64,000 nt of DNA from Sphingobacterium prati. GTDB taxonomy: Bacteria; Bacteroidota; Bacteroidia; Sphingobacteriales; Sphingobacteriaceae. The notes below the pieces were generated by a model. It searched no databases. It was not told where the DNA came from and saw only the letters and a program-made list of their open reading frames with translations. Positions within the stretch are counted from its first letter, which is position 1. The number at the start of each line of letters is the position of its first letter. The DNA is taken from positions 1-64,000 of the forward strand of contig NZ_JABJWY010000034.1 of the NCBI RefSeq assembly GCF_013167215.1, written 5' to 3'. Below are positions 1 to 9,246 of the stretch, in pieces. The position numbers and the translations under genes were made by a program.

Positions 1-112
1 ATTTCATATTTTTATATTTACTTTGTTGCAAAGTTAAGGGCATAAAGTAACCGTGTCAATTACGGATAAATTTATCTATACTCACTTTATACCTTCGTAA
101 AATATATCAGCT

Positions 113-460
113 ATGTACGAAAAAAAGCTTCCTGTCAATTTAGATTGTGGTTTACATCTGTTTTTGCAGGTCGTTCAGGGCAAATGGAAAATAAACCTGC
201 TCTGGGCAATACATTCAGGTATCAAGCGTCCGGGTGAGCTGCAGCGGAAAATCCCCAATGCAACCCGTCGTGTACTTGATGCGCAGCTTGGCCAATTGAT
301 TGAACATGGATTGATTAATAAAGTCGTCTTTGATCAGCTTCCGCTGAAAGTAGAATATGAACTGACTGGGCTGGGTGAAAGCCTTATATCAGTCATCGAG
401 GTAACAGCTCAATGGGGTGAGAATCACAGAAATGAATTGGAACAGTTTTTTAAGGCCTAG
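113..460 (+). CDS. HxlR family winged-helix transcriptional regulator
   Basis: A 115-residue protein that is almost entirely one winged helix-turn-helix of the HxlR type. The N-terminal segment carries the single cysteine (about residue 12) just before the FLQVVQGKWK helix, as in redox- or electrophile-sensing HxlR proteins. The recognition region lies around residues 40-65 (NATRRVLDAQLGQLIEHGLI) and the wing ends in VEYELTGLGESL. HxlR proteins bind DNA as dimers and usually control a neighbouring divergent oxidoreductase, which would lie left of the window. The leader contains a GATAAATTTATC palindrome at 65-76 that could be an operator. The family call is firm; the target is unknown. Confidence 0.9.
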   Translation: MYEKKLPVNLDCGLHLFLQVVQGKWKINLLWAIHSGIKRPGELQRKIPNATRRVLDAQLGQLIEHGLINKVVFDQLPLKVEYELTGLGESLISVIEVTAQWGENHRNELEQFFKA

Positions 461-576
461 CGATAAACTATAAAGAGTCACGCTAGTGCTATGAAAGTGA
501 AAGGGAGGTAGGAATATTATAATTTGTGTTATATCTTTAACATGGAATATAAATGACAATATTAAAAACAAGCTGA

Positions 577-1497
577 ATGAAACAAAATATATTAATAGTC
601 GGTTTAGGTGGAGTTGGTGGATATTTTGGGGGGATGTTGGCAAGAAAGTATGAAAACAGTAATATTCACATAAATTTCTTGGCGCGGGGTAGTCATCTCG
701 ATAAGATACAGCAAGACGGTCTGAAAGTGGTATTAGAAAAAGAGACCTTTGTTGCCAAACCTTATAAGGCGTCAGATTTGGCTGGCGAGTTTGACCAAAT
801 GGACTATATTTTTCTTTGCACAAAATCGTATGACCTGGAGGAAACGGTTGATTCTTTGCGCAACTGTGTAAATCCGGCTACAGTTTTTATACCGTTACAG
901 AATGGAGTGGACAGTAAAGAGCGTATCCAACGGTATTATCCCGATAATTTAGTGATCGATGGTTGCGCTTATATCGTATCGCGATTAACCGAGCCCGGAG
1001 TAATTCAGGTAACCGGTAAATGGGGCACAATGAGTTTTGGAATGAACAGTGGACACGATGAACGCTTAGATAGATTGCATGATCTTGTTCAGCAAGCTAG
1101 TATTCACGTAAACTATTCGGACGAAATCGAGCAAATAATATGGGATAAATTTATATTTATTTCTGCAATGGCGACAGCGACCTCGTATTACAATAGTTCT
1201 ATAGGTGCTATTATGGAAGACCAGCAAAAAAGAAGGTCTGTTATAGAACTTATTCAGGAAGTTGCAACGCTAGCAATAGCAAAAGGAATTAGTGTTGCTG
1301 ACGATATTAGCAACATGACGATTTATAAAATGGAACAGATGCCTTTTGATGCAACATCATCCATGCATGCAGATTATCTTAATAAAAAGCCGCAGACAGA
1401 GTTGGCATCCTTAACAGCTTACGTAGTCGAAGAGTCCGCTAAATATCATCTCAAGACTCCTCAATATCAGCATATGTTTGAATCATTATTTGAGTGA
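577..1497 (+). CDS. Ketopantoate reductase family protein (ApbA/PanE-like)
   Basis: 306 residues, a normal length for the 2-dehydropantoate 2-reductase family. The N-terminus is a Rossmann fold with the glycine motif GLGGVGGYFGG at about residues 9-19, followed by the NADP-binding half. The C-terminal helical domain has the family's substrate-side region (WDKFIFISAMATATSYYNSS). True PanE reduces ketopantoate to pantoate in pantothenate synthesis, but many members in Bacteroidota are paralogues of unknown substrate. No pantothenate genes are adjacent, so the pathway is not assigned. The last 20 bases overlap the beginning of a degenerate AraC fragment. Confidence 0.85.
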   Translation: MKQNILIVGLGGVGGYFGGMLARKYENSNIHINFLARGSHLDKIQQDGLKVVLEKETFVAKPYKASDLAGEFDQMDYIFLCTKSYDLEETVDSLRNCVNPATVFIPLQNGVDSKERIQRYYPDNLVIDGCAYIVSRLTEPGVIQVTGKWGTMSFGMNSGHDERLDRLHDLVQQASIHVNYSDEIEQIIWDKFIFISAMATATSYYNSSIGAIMEDQQKRRSVIELIQEVATLAIAKGISVADDISNMTIYKMEQMPFDATSSMHADYLNKKPQTELASLTAYVVEESAKYHLKTPQYQHMFESLFE

Positions 1498-1500
1498 TGA

Positions 1501-1729
1501 AAATTTAAAGAATTTTTCGAATGAGTATCAGCTGAAATCCGAACAGTCAACGAAAACAAATACGCTGGTTAAAATTGAGGTCAATTCGGTTCTTGAAAAT
1601 TTTGTGGCTTCGCTGAAGAAAACTGCTTCTGACATCTTTGTTGATTTGGGGTTTGAAGATCTTTCCCATTTTTCCTATGCTTTTAAAAAGCATTTTGGCT
1701 ACAGTCCGAAAAGTTTAACCAAAATATAG
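1501..1729 (+). pseudogene. Remnant of an AraC family regulator (C-terminal fragment)
   Basis: The reading frame ending at 1729 encodes SDIFVDLGFEDLSHFSYAFK followed by a KHFGYSPKSL ending. This is the second helix-turn-helix and C-terminus of an AraC/XylS activator. The sensor domain and first helix-turn-helix are missing, and the preceding 45 or so residues do not look like a regulator. The open frame can be extended back to 1478, inside the reductase gene, but that start is not credible. I read it as a deletion remnant; a small independent DNA-binding protein is possible but unlikely. Confidence 0.6.
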
Positions 1730-1993
1730 GTAGAGCGGCCAAGTGGCGTTCTGCACTTCTTCCTTCCGTGCCGTGCCCTTAAATTATCTCCGTCGCTCGG
1801 TTTAATTCTGAAATATTCGATTAAGGATAGCAGGGAAATAGGACGGAGGCGACGTACAGCGGGTAGTAGCAAGTTCGTCGTTGCATCGGTTCATTATGGT
1901 AGCAACTTGTTTGATTTTTGTAATCTATTGTTTCCATTTCGTTATTACGGTGGCCGGCTGATGTTCTAATTTTGTGCTATATATAAATTTAAT

Positions 1994-2833
1994 ATGAAGA
2001 CAAATAAAGTATGGTTTATAACCGGGGCCTCCAAAGGAATGGGGCTATCGTTGGTGAAAAAGCTCATCGAAAAAGGGTATAGCGTGGCAGCAACAAGTAG
2101 AAAATCAGTACATTTAATTGACGCCGTCGGGCATTTTGACGAGCAACAGTTCTTACCATTGGAAGTGGATTTGACAAGTGAGAAATCTATCCGTGAAGCG
2201 TTTGAACGTACGGTTGCACAGTTCGGAAAAATTGATGTGTTGGTGAATAATGCCGGCTATGGGATAGGTGGAGCTGTGGAAGAATTAAGTCAGAAAGAAA
2301 TCAAAGATAGTTTTGACATCAACGTAATGGCCGTTATCAAAACGATGCAGTCTGCGATGCCCTACTTCAGGCGACAGAGATCGGGCCATATTATCAACAT
2401 TTCATCTATTGCGGGTTTTGCCCCGGGAACGGGCTGGGCAATGTATGCGGCAACAAAATATGCCGTGACAGGGCTTTCAGAGGTGATGGCAGAGGATGTG
2501 AAAGAGTTTGGCGTGAAAGTGACAGTGGTGGCACCAGGGGCATTCCGGACGGAGTTTCTGGAAGATAGCTCGCTGGTTTTAGCCGAAAAGAAAATCGACA
2601 GCTACACGGCAATCACTGCCTCTCACGAAAAATATGCAGCAATGAACGGAACACAAATCGGTAACCCCGAAAAGCTGGCGCAGGTGTTTATTGACCTAAC
2701 AGAAAATCCGAATCCCCCTGTACGGCTATATCTCGGAAGCGATGCCTATAAAAGGGCTACGGAAAAAATTAGGTTGCTTTCAGAAGAACTGGAAAGCAAC
2801 AAGAATATTTCTTATTCTACTGATTTTAATTAA
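1994..2833 (+). CDS. Short-chain dehydrogenase/reductase (SDR)
   Basis: 279 residues with all classical SDR signatures: cofactor motif TGASKGMG near residue 10, NNAGYG near residue 86, and the catalytic Ser and Tyr/Lys in ISSIAGFAPGTG followed by YAATK. The PGAFRTEF segment is typical of the substrate loop. It catalyses an NAD(P)H-dependent carbonyl/alcohol reaction on an unknown substrate in the cytoplasm. A strong hairpin terminator follows it, then an AraC regulator on the same strand, so the two are neighbours but probably separate transcripts. The closest family description is an oxidoreductase of the classical SDR type. Confidence 0.92.
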   Translation: MKTNKVWFITGASKGMGLSLVKKLIEKGYSVAATSRKSVHLIDAVGHFDEQQFLPLEVDLTSEKSIREAFERTVAQFGKIDVLVNNAGYGIGGAVEELSQKEIKDSFDINVMAVIKTMQSAMPYFRRQRSGHIINISSIAGFAPGTGWAMYAATKYAVTGLSEVMAEDVKEFGVKVTVVAPGAFRTEFLEDSSLVLAEKKIDSYTAITASHEKYAAMNGTQIGNPEKLAQVFIDLTENPNPPVRLYLGSDAYKRATEKIRLLSEELESNKNISYSTDFN

Positions 2834-2846
2834 AATCTTAATCCAA

Positions 2847-2890
2847 AAACAAAAAGTGTTGCCACTCCCGAGTGACAACACTTTTTGTTT
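2847..2890. terminator. Rho-independent terminator after the SDR gene
   Basis: Long hairpin: the arm AAACAAAAAGTGTTG pairs with CAACACTTTTTGTTT, and inner CACT/AGTG pairs add to the stem around a short loop. T-runs lie in the descending arm. Because the arms are symmetrical it could work for either strand. Confidence 0.85.
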
Positions 2891-2910
2891 GATTTTCGTA
2901 TATTTATCCT

Positions 2911-3831
2911 ATGGAAAAAATGCAGTCGCTGGAGGGATTTTACCAATCTAAATTTGACCGGGTCCCCGAAAATATCCGAAATGGGGTAGGGCATTTCAAT
3001 GTTTTTAAAATAGATGAATATATAGGTAAGCATACGAAGCCTGTGGTCTACAGCAGGAAGGATTATTTTAAAATTACCCTGATAATCGGTAAAAATAGAA
3101 TACATTATGCTGATAAGGTCATTGAAATTAAAAAGCAGGCCTTATTTTTTACAAATCCGCAGATCCCTTACAAATTTGAATGGATTGACGATTATAAAGC
3201 TGGATTTTTTTGTGTATTTACAGCATCATTTTTTCACCATTTTGGCAATCTCAACGACTACGAAGTTTTTAAACCTAACGCCATACCTGTCTTTGAGCTC
3301 ACGGATAAGCAATTGGAAGAAATAGAGCAGGTCTACCTCAAGATGCAGGATGGATTGGATTCGGATTATGAACATAAATATGATCTGCTCAGAAATCTCG
3401 TGTTTGATCTGCTGCACTATACCCATCGGATGAAAACGGCTTCAAAAGTTGAAAAACAACAAACGAATGCTGCTCAACGAATCACCCATATGTTCCTGGA
3501 ACTCTTAGAGCGTCAGTTTCCGATTGAAGATGTGAGGCAGCGGATCAGCTTTCGTTCGCCCTGTGAATTCGCTGACCAGCTCTCCGTTCATGTCAATCAT
3601 CTAAATCGGGCGGTCAAGGTGACCACAGAAAAAACAACCTCTATGATTATTGCGGAGCGTTTGTTGCAGGAGGCAAAAATATTACTGAGACATACTGAGT
3701 GGAACGTCTCAGAAATCGCGTATTCTTTAGGTTTTAAAGAGACTACTCATTTTAATAATTTCTTTAAAAAAATGATGCAGATGGCACCGATCCGCTTCCG
3801 GGAGGTGAACGAGGGTGGTATATCGCGGTGA
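2911..3831 (+). CDS. AraC family transcriptional regulator
   Basis: 306 residues. The N-terminal part resembles an AraC cupin-type sensor (IDEYIGKHTKPVVYSRKDYF). The C-terminal 100 residues hold the two helix-turn-helices: CEFADQLSVHVNHLNRAVK, then VSEIAYSLGFKETTHFNNFF and KKMMQMAPIRFRE. It is likely a cytoplasmic activator responding to a small molecule. The SDR immediately upstream on the same strand is the obvious candidate target, a pairing repeated elsewhere in this window. The ligand is unknown. Confidence 0.92.
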   Translation: MEKMQSLEGFYQSKFDRVPENIRNGVGHFNVFKIDEYIGKHTKPVVYSRKDYFKITLIIGKNRIHYADKVIEIKKQALFFTNPQIPYKFEWIDDYKAGFFCVFTASFFHHFGNLNDYEVFKPNAIPVFELTDKQLEEIEQVYLKMQDGLDSDYEHKYDLLRNLVFDLLHYTHRMKTASKVEKQQTNAAQRITHMFLELLERQFPIEDVRQRISFRSPCEFADQLSVHVNHLNRAVKVTTEKTTSMIIAERLLQEAKILLRHTEWNVSEIAYSLGFKETTHFNNFFKKMMQMAPIRFREVNEGGISR

Positions 3832-3997
3832 AAATTTTGAATGAATTTTTATAACATCACCAATTTTCTTTTTCTATTCAATTTAATATTGATATTTTTG
3901 GCGCTGAAGGCCCATTTTTGTGCCAAACGAGATAGTCTATCCGATTTAAAATTCACCTAAGTGTACATGGTAAAGGTTCATTCAGTAAATACTTTAT

Positions 3998-4567
3998 ATG
4001 CAAACTAACGAAAGTCATGTGGATGAAGAATTGATCGATCAGATCCGCAATGGGGATCATCAAGCTTTTGAAATAGTATATCATCGTTATAAGGTATTGC
4101 TTGTCAGTCATGCTTACCAAAAATTGGGTAGTTATGATGGCGCAAAAGAAATCGTACAGGATGTCTTTTCGCAGATATGGATCAAACATGCAGATTTACC
4201 TGCGATAAAAAATCTTTCGGCCTGGCTCTATGTGCTGGTACGTAATAAAGTGTTAAAATATATTGCACATCAAAATGTGTTGGACCGATACGCCGAATCT
4301 TTTCGCCAATTTACAGATAATGTAAGCCATTACACAGAGTATCAAATCCGGGAAAGGGAAATGCAACAGCTAATAGATGGTGAAATTGAAAAATTGCCGC
4401 CAAAAATGAAAAATGTGCTGTTGATGAGCCGGATGCATGGATTATCACACAGTGAAATAGCCGAAAGCCTCGGAATTTCTGAAAATACGGTCAAAAACCA
4501 TATTAAAGCTGCGCTAAAAACATTGCGTACTAAACTGGGTATGGTACTTTTTGTAGGTTTTTTTTAA
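3998..4567 (+). CDS. ECF RNA polymerase sigma factor (Bacteroidota FecI-like)
   Basis: 189 residues with sigma region 2 (YDGAKEIVQDVFSQIWIKHA, about residues 45-65) and region 4 (HGLSHSEIAESLGISENTVK, about residues 148-167). The length and motifs fit the large Bacteroidota group of sigma factors that pair with FecR anti-sigmas. It is followed 61 bases later by such a FecR gene and then a SusC/SusD pair. By analogy it directs transcription of the uptake genes when the receptor signals across the envelope. The inducing substrate cannot be read from sequence. Confidence 0.93.
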   Translation: MQTNESHVDEELIDQIRNGDHQAFEIVYHRYKVLLVSHAYQKLGSYDGAKEIVQDVFSQIWIKHADLPAIKNLSAWLYVLVRNKVLKYIAHQNVLDRYAESFRQFTDNVSHYTEYQIREREMQQLIDGEIEKLPPKMKNVLLMSRMHGLSHSEIAESLGISENTVKNHIKAALKTLRTKLGMVLFVGFF

Positions 4568-4628
4568 AAAAAATAAAAACGCACTAGCCCTTAACGCTTC
4601 CTCAAAGGTCTTACATTAAATAAAGCGC

Positions 4629-5744
4629 ATGAAAAACGCAGAAGACCTAAAAGAATTGTTGTTAAAATATAATCTGGGCGATTGCTCGGAAGAAGAGGCC
4701 AGACTGCTCGAAGCCTGGTATGCCCAGCTCAATATCTCCGGACAGCAGCTGACCGATCAGCAATATGAGGAATTGGGCAGATTGAAGCCTGAAGTGGGCG
4801 CTCCGAAGCGAATTATTCACTATCCTTTCCGCATGGTTGCGGCAGCTATAATTTGTATTTGCCTATCTTTTGTGGCTTGGCATCTTTATCAGCAAAACAG
4901 GGCTTTAGTGCCTACCGAAGCGGCCTCCATCAAAATAGAGCCAGGAACGGATAAAGCGATACTGAAGCTTTCCAATGGGCAGGTGTATACCCTGGGGGAA
5001 GGCAATGTACAGGATATCAAGGTCAATGAGCAGGTAACTGTTCACCAAGATGGAGAAGGAAATATCAGCTATGAATCGGCGGGGCAAACGAAACCGGAAA
5101 TTGACCAAAAACCCCTTTTGAATACCCTAACTACACCGCGGGGTGGGCAATATAGGCTTACGCTTCCTGATGGGACAAAGGCCTGGGTTAATGCGGCATC
5201 TTCCATTGAGTTTCCGGCGAAATTCTCGCCACATGAACGTCTGGTAACTGTCTCTGGTGAGGTCTATTTTGAGGTGATGAAACATCATACTCCATTTAAA
5301 GTGCGGACGGATCAACAGGAAATCCAAGTATTGGGAACACATTTTAATGTGACGGCTTATCCGGAAACTAGGGCTACAAAAACCACACTGATCGAAGGTG
5401 CTGTTAAAATCAATTCAAAACATGGCGTATACCTATTGAAACCGGGGCAACAATGTCTTGTATCTGTCGATGGGGGCAAAATTCAGCGAGTCGATGCGGA
5501 AGCGGAAGCTGGATGGAAGGATGGCGACTTTGTGTTCAATGCAGTACCAATCAAACAAATGATGGCGGACATCGCACGCTGGTACAACATAGACATCGAT
5601 TACGAGGCCTATACAGATAAAGGAGATACTTTTACAGGCATCATCTCTAGAAAAAAGAACCTATCGAGCATCCTACAACTTCTTGAAAAAACAAACTCCC
5701 TTAAATTTACGCTCAGGGGAAAAACACTAAACCTAATCAATTAA
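4629..5744 (+). CDS. FecR family anti-sigma factor
   Basis: 371 residues. A short cytoplasmic N-terminal part (about 1-70) leads to one membrane segment (MVAAAIICICLSFVAWHLY, about residues 72-90). The periplasmic FecR domain follows, with the characteristic TPRGGQYRLTLPDGTKAWVN and SGEVYFEV stretches. The C-terminal DUF4974-type domain ends the protein. It holds the sigma factor at the inner membrane and releases it on a signal from the STN domain of the downstream SusC receptor. Gene order sigma-FecR-SusC-SusD is the standard trans-envelope signalling arrangement. Confidence 0.94.
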   Translation: MKNAEDLKELLLKYNLGDCSEEEARLLEAWYAQLNISGQQLTDQQYEELGRLKPEVGAPKRIIHYPFRMVAAAIICICLSFVAWHLYQQNRALVPTEAASIKIEPGTDKAILKLSNGQVYTLGEGNVQDIKVNEQVTVHQDGEGNISYESAGQTKPEIDQKPLLNTLTTPRGGQYRLTLPDGTKAWVNAASSIEFPAKFSPHERLVTVSGEVYFEVMKHHTPFKVRTDQQEIQVLGTHFNVTAYPETRATKTTLIEGAVKINSKHGVYLLKPGQQCLVSVDGGKIQRVDAEAEAGWKDGDFVFNAVPIKQMMADIARWYNIDIDYEAYTDKGDTFTGIISRKKNLSSILQLLEKTNSLKFTLRGKTLNLIN

Positions 5745-5898
5745 CAAATTACCACTATCATAATGAAAGAATTCGGACCTGTATAAAAAACAATAACGCC
5801 TAATAAAAAAGGGGGCCAAAGTGGCCACCCTAAAAAGCTTAAGTATTTTATAGGGCATACGACTGGCAGGAAGTATGCCCATTATTAACTCAAATCAA

Positions 5899-8800
5899 AT
5901 GTACAAATTTTCTACCTATAAAAAACGGCGGATCAGGCGAATTCTGCTCAAAATTTCATGTATTATGAAGCTTATTATTACGCTGCTCACCTTTGGTATG
6001 GTACACGCCAGCGCGACGTCTTTTAGTCAGCAAGTCACACTCAACGTCAAAGATGCGACCCTGTCGCAGATCTTTAAAGAGATCCGAAAACAGACCGGGT
6101 ATGACTTTGTATACAACGATAGCCATATAAATTCCATTCAGCGGAAAACGATCCAAGTAAAAAATAAAAGTTTACAGAAGCTTTTATTGGAACTGCTCTC
6201 AGCCGAAAATCTACGTTATAATATCACGGATAAGAGTATCGTCGTCAGCAAAAGGGCCGATGCCGCCCCGCTTGCGGCCCATGCGAGTTATCAGGAAACT
6301 TATGTAAGCGGAACCGTAATGGATGAAAATGGCGTTACCTTGGCGGGTGTCATTGTCAAAGAATTAAACCCCGATGGGAATGCGACCACAACTAACCTGA
6401 AAGGGGCCTTTGTACTGAAGGTTAAAAGTAAACAATCGACAATACGCTTCTCTTATGTGGGGTATAAAGCAGTCGATGTACAAGCGACAGCGATTAAGTA
6501 CCCCTTTGAACTTAAATTGGTGCCGCAACTGAATGACCTGGATGAAATCCAGGTGACTGCTTATGGTAATACAACCAAGCGCTTTAATACAGGTAATATT
6601 ACGACGATAATGGCTAAAGATATTGAGAAAAATCCCGTTAACAATGTGCTGGAGGCCTTACAGGGAAAAGTCCCTGGACTATTTATCCAACAGGCCACGG
6701 GTCAACCGGGCGGTGCATTCTCTATGAGACTACGGAGTGCCAGTAATTTTAATACAGGGTCTGCCGAACCATTGGTCATCGTGGATGGGGTGCGTTACCC
6801 CAGTGGTACCCTGCCCATGAATACCAACTCACAATACGATACGGGCAACTTCTTACAGGGGGGAAGTGGACTGAATTACATCAATCCCAATGATATCGAA
6901 CGCATCGATGTGCTCAAGGATATTGATGCCACCGCAATTTATGGATCCTCCGGGGCCTATGGGGTCATCTTGATCACCACAAAAAAGGCAAAGACAACCA
7001 GTAGCATGGTCAGTGCCAATGTGTATAGTGGGGTATCTGTAAAAGGGCAAACGGCACCGATACTAAACACAGCGGAATATTTGATGCTCCGTCGCGAGGC
7101 CTTTAAAAACGATGGCCTTGAACCTACTGCTGCCGACTATGATGTCAATGGAACTTGGCCCGAAGATCGTTTCCATGATTGGCGAACAGCTTTCTTGGGT
7201 AAAGCCGCTGTAACCAGCAATGCCAACTTGAGCTATAGCGGCGGTAGCAATAATACCTCTTTTTTGATTAATGGTAGCTTGCGCAATACGGGCAACATCC
7301 AGATGCATAGGGGGGCAAATAGGGACGGTTCGGTGCGCTTTAACCTCAATACCAAGAGCAACAACAATAAGTTTGACCTCTCTTTCAGTGGATCGTATAT
7401 GGGATCCAAAAATGATATGGTACCCTACGATTTCTCTTCTTATGCTAGCTCTGTTGCGCCAAATGCTCCTTACCCGCTGACTGACAAGGGTGAAGTCAAC
7501 TGGAGCGAAGTGGGGGATTGGGAAAAAGGGATCGGAAACATCTACCGTACTTATCTGAATACAACCAATAATTTATTATCGAATCTGACCTTAAATTATC
7601 GTCCTAACGAGCATATCGTCTTAAATACAATCATTGGTTTTAATAGCCTCAAAGGCAGGGAATTGTCTACTGTGCCCTCTACAACCTTCAATCCCGCCTC
7701 AACATCTATTTACAATACGAACGTGGGGCTTTTGAACAATTTTGATACGCAATCGCTGACGATTAGTCCTTACGCCGAATACAAAAATGTGATCTGGAAG
7801 AAGGGGGAACTAAGTGTCAAAATGGGTGGCGAAATCAATCAGAATACAAGACGATCTAATGCAATCACGGGAACGGGATTTCCTGCGGATGCGCTGTTGA
7901 GTAATCCTGCTCTGGGGGCTTCAAAAACATATACTATTTCGGATAACCAATACCGATCCATCGGCATGTATGGGATTGTCAAGTTTATCTGGGACAAAAA
8001 ATATATGCTTGACATCAATGGTCGCCGCGATGGCTCCATCAAATTCGGGCCAAGTCGCAGGTTTGGTAATTTTGGATCGGCAGCTTTGGGATGGATATTT
8101 TCCGAAGAAAGGGCTGTCAAAGAGCTGATGCCTTGGTTGAGCTTTGGTAAGTTAAGAGCAAGTAGTGGAATCGTAGGTGGGGACAAGATCGGTGATTATC
8201 AATACTTGAGTACCTATTCAGTGCTCAGCAAAACCTATGGTGGAGAAATTGGCTTTTACCCAACATCGCTCTCTAATCCACTCTTGGAATGGGAGAAAAA
8301 CTTCAACTCGGAGGCCGCTATTGAGCTGGGTTTCTTTAAAAACCGCATATCTTTGGATGCCAGCTATTACCACAACAGGTCAAGTAATCAGTTGATTTCC
8401 CAGCCGCTTTCCATGGTGACCGGATTTAGCAAATATACGCTCAATTCGGATGCTTTACTACGTAATACGGGGGTAGAGATCAGCTTGAGCAGTGTCAATA
8501 TTGACCATAAGGACTTTAAGTGGAATACGCGCTTTAATATATCGCTTCCGGATAGCAAAATACTTAGGATGCCAACGCAAAGTAGTATTTATTCAAACTA
8601 TGTATTGGGTAAATCGGTCAACGGTATCTTGACTTATAAATATGCAGGAGTGGATCCGCAAACGGGTACGTATACGTTTACAAATGCCAAAGGTGAAACA
8701 GGTGAATTCGTAACAGGCCTATCCCAGTCTGACAAAACGGAGTTTGTCGATCTTGATCCTACCTATTATGGTGGTCTGACCAATACGTTCACCTTCAAAA

Positions 8801-9237
8801 ATTTCACGCTAGACTTTAGCTTTACCTTTACCAAACGTATAGGCAAGAGCCTTATGGGGCAATCTGGGATACCGATGGGTTATTATGGTACAAATGGCGC
8901 TACGATTTGGCTTGATCGCTGGCAACAGCCTGGCGATATAACCAATGTGCCAAAGGTAAGCACAACGATCATGAATTATCTCTCCATACTGAAGTTTAAT
9001 GACAGCAGTGGTGCGTATGAAGATGCTACCTACGCACGTCTGCAAAATGTCAGTTTACGCTATAGCGTACCTGCTGATCTTCTTAAGAAACTTAGATTGA
9101 AACAACTTACGGCTTATTTACAGGGACAAAATCTGTTGACGATATCCAAGTTTGGCGGATTGGATCCTGAAAATCTGAATGCGAATGTACTTCCGCCCAT
9201 GCGCATATTTACAGCAGGTATTAATTTAACCCTTTAG
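5899..9237 (+). CDS. SusC/RagA family TonB-linked outer membrane receptor with STN domain
   Basis: About 1,112 residues. After a positively charged leader and a hydrophobic signal segment (MKLIITLLTFGMVHASA) comes an STN domain (VTLNVKDATLSQIFKEIRKQ) that contacts FecR. Then come a carboxypeptidase-regulatory-like domain (VSGTVMDENGVTLAGVIVKE), the TonB plug (VLEALQGKVPGLFIQQATG) and a long beta-barrel. The open frame begins at 5875, but ATG 5899 (MYKFSTYKKRR) matches the usual start of such proteins and I prefer it; no ribosome site decides this. SusC barrels import oligomers with a SusD lid, and the SusD gene starts 9 bases after the stop. The substrate is unknown; the downstream thioredoxin and protease hint at peptides. 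Confidence 0.93.
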   Translation: MYKFSTYKKRRIRRILLKISCIMKLIITLLTFGMVHASATSFSQQVTLNVKDATLSQIFKEIRKQTGYDFVYNDSHINSIQRKTIQVKNKSLQKLLLELLSAENLRYNITDKSIVVSKRADAAPLAAHASYQETYVSGTVMDENGVTLAGVIVKELNPDGNATTTNLKGAFVLKVKSKQSTIRFSYVGYKAVDVQATAIKYPFELKLVPQLNDLDEIQVTAYGNTTKRFNTGNITTIMAKDIEKNPVNNVLEALQGKVPGLFIQQATGQPGGAFSMRLRSASNFNTGSAEPLVIVDGVRYPSGTLPMNTNSQYDTGNFLQGGSGLNYINPNDIERIDVLKDIDATAIYGSSGAYGVILITTKKAKTTSSMVSANVYSGVSVKGQTAPILNTAEYLMLRREAFKNDGLEPTAADYDVNGTWPEDRFHDWRTAFLGKAAVTSNANLSYSGGSNNTSFLINGSLRNTGNIQMHRGANRDGSVRFNLNTKSNNNKFDLSFSGSYMGSKNDMVPYDFSSYASSVAPNAPYPLTDKGEVNWSEVGDWEKGIGNIYRTYLNTTNNLLSNLTLNYRPNEHIVLNTIIGFNSLKGRELSTVPSTTFNPASTSIYNTNVGLLNNFDTQSLTISPYAEYKNVIWKKGELSVKMGGEINQNTRRSNAITGTGFPADALLSNPALGASKTYTISDNQYRSIGMYGIVKFIWDKKYMLDINGRRDGSIKFGPSRRFGNFGSAALGWIFSEERAVKELMPWLSFGKLRASSGIVGGDKIGDYQYLSTYSVLSKTYGGEIGFYPTSLSNPLLEWEKNFNSEAAIELGFFKNRISLDASYYHNRSSNQLISQPLSMVTGFSKYTLNSDALLRNTGVEISLSSVNIDHKDFKWNTRFNISLPDSKILRMPTQSSIYSNYVLGKSVNGILTYKYAGVDPQTGTYTFTNAKGETGEFVTGLSQSDKTEFVDLDPTYYGGLTNTFTFKNFTLDFSFTFTKRIGKSLMGQSGIPMGYYGTNGATIWLDRWQQPGDITNVPKVSTTIMNYLSILKFNDSSGAYEDATYARLQNVSLRYSVPADLLKKLRLKQLTAYLQGQNLLTISKFGGLDPENLNANVLPPMRIFTAGINLTL

Positions 9238-9246
9238 TCCATCATT

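Noticed and set aside
389..823. 144-residue open frame on the minus strand
   Set aside because: It overlaps the HxlR and reductase genes on the other strand, has no family resemblance and is a shadow frame.
7839..8186. 115-residue minus-strand frame in the SusC gene
   Set aside because: It is antisense to the SusC barrel and has no independent evidence.
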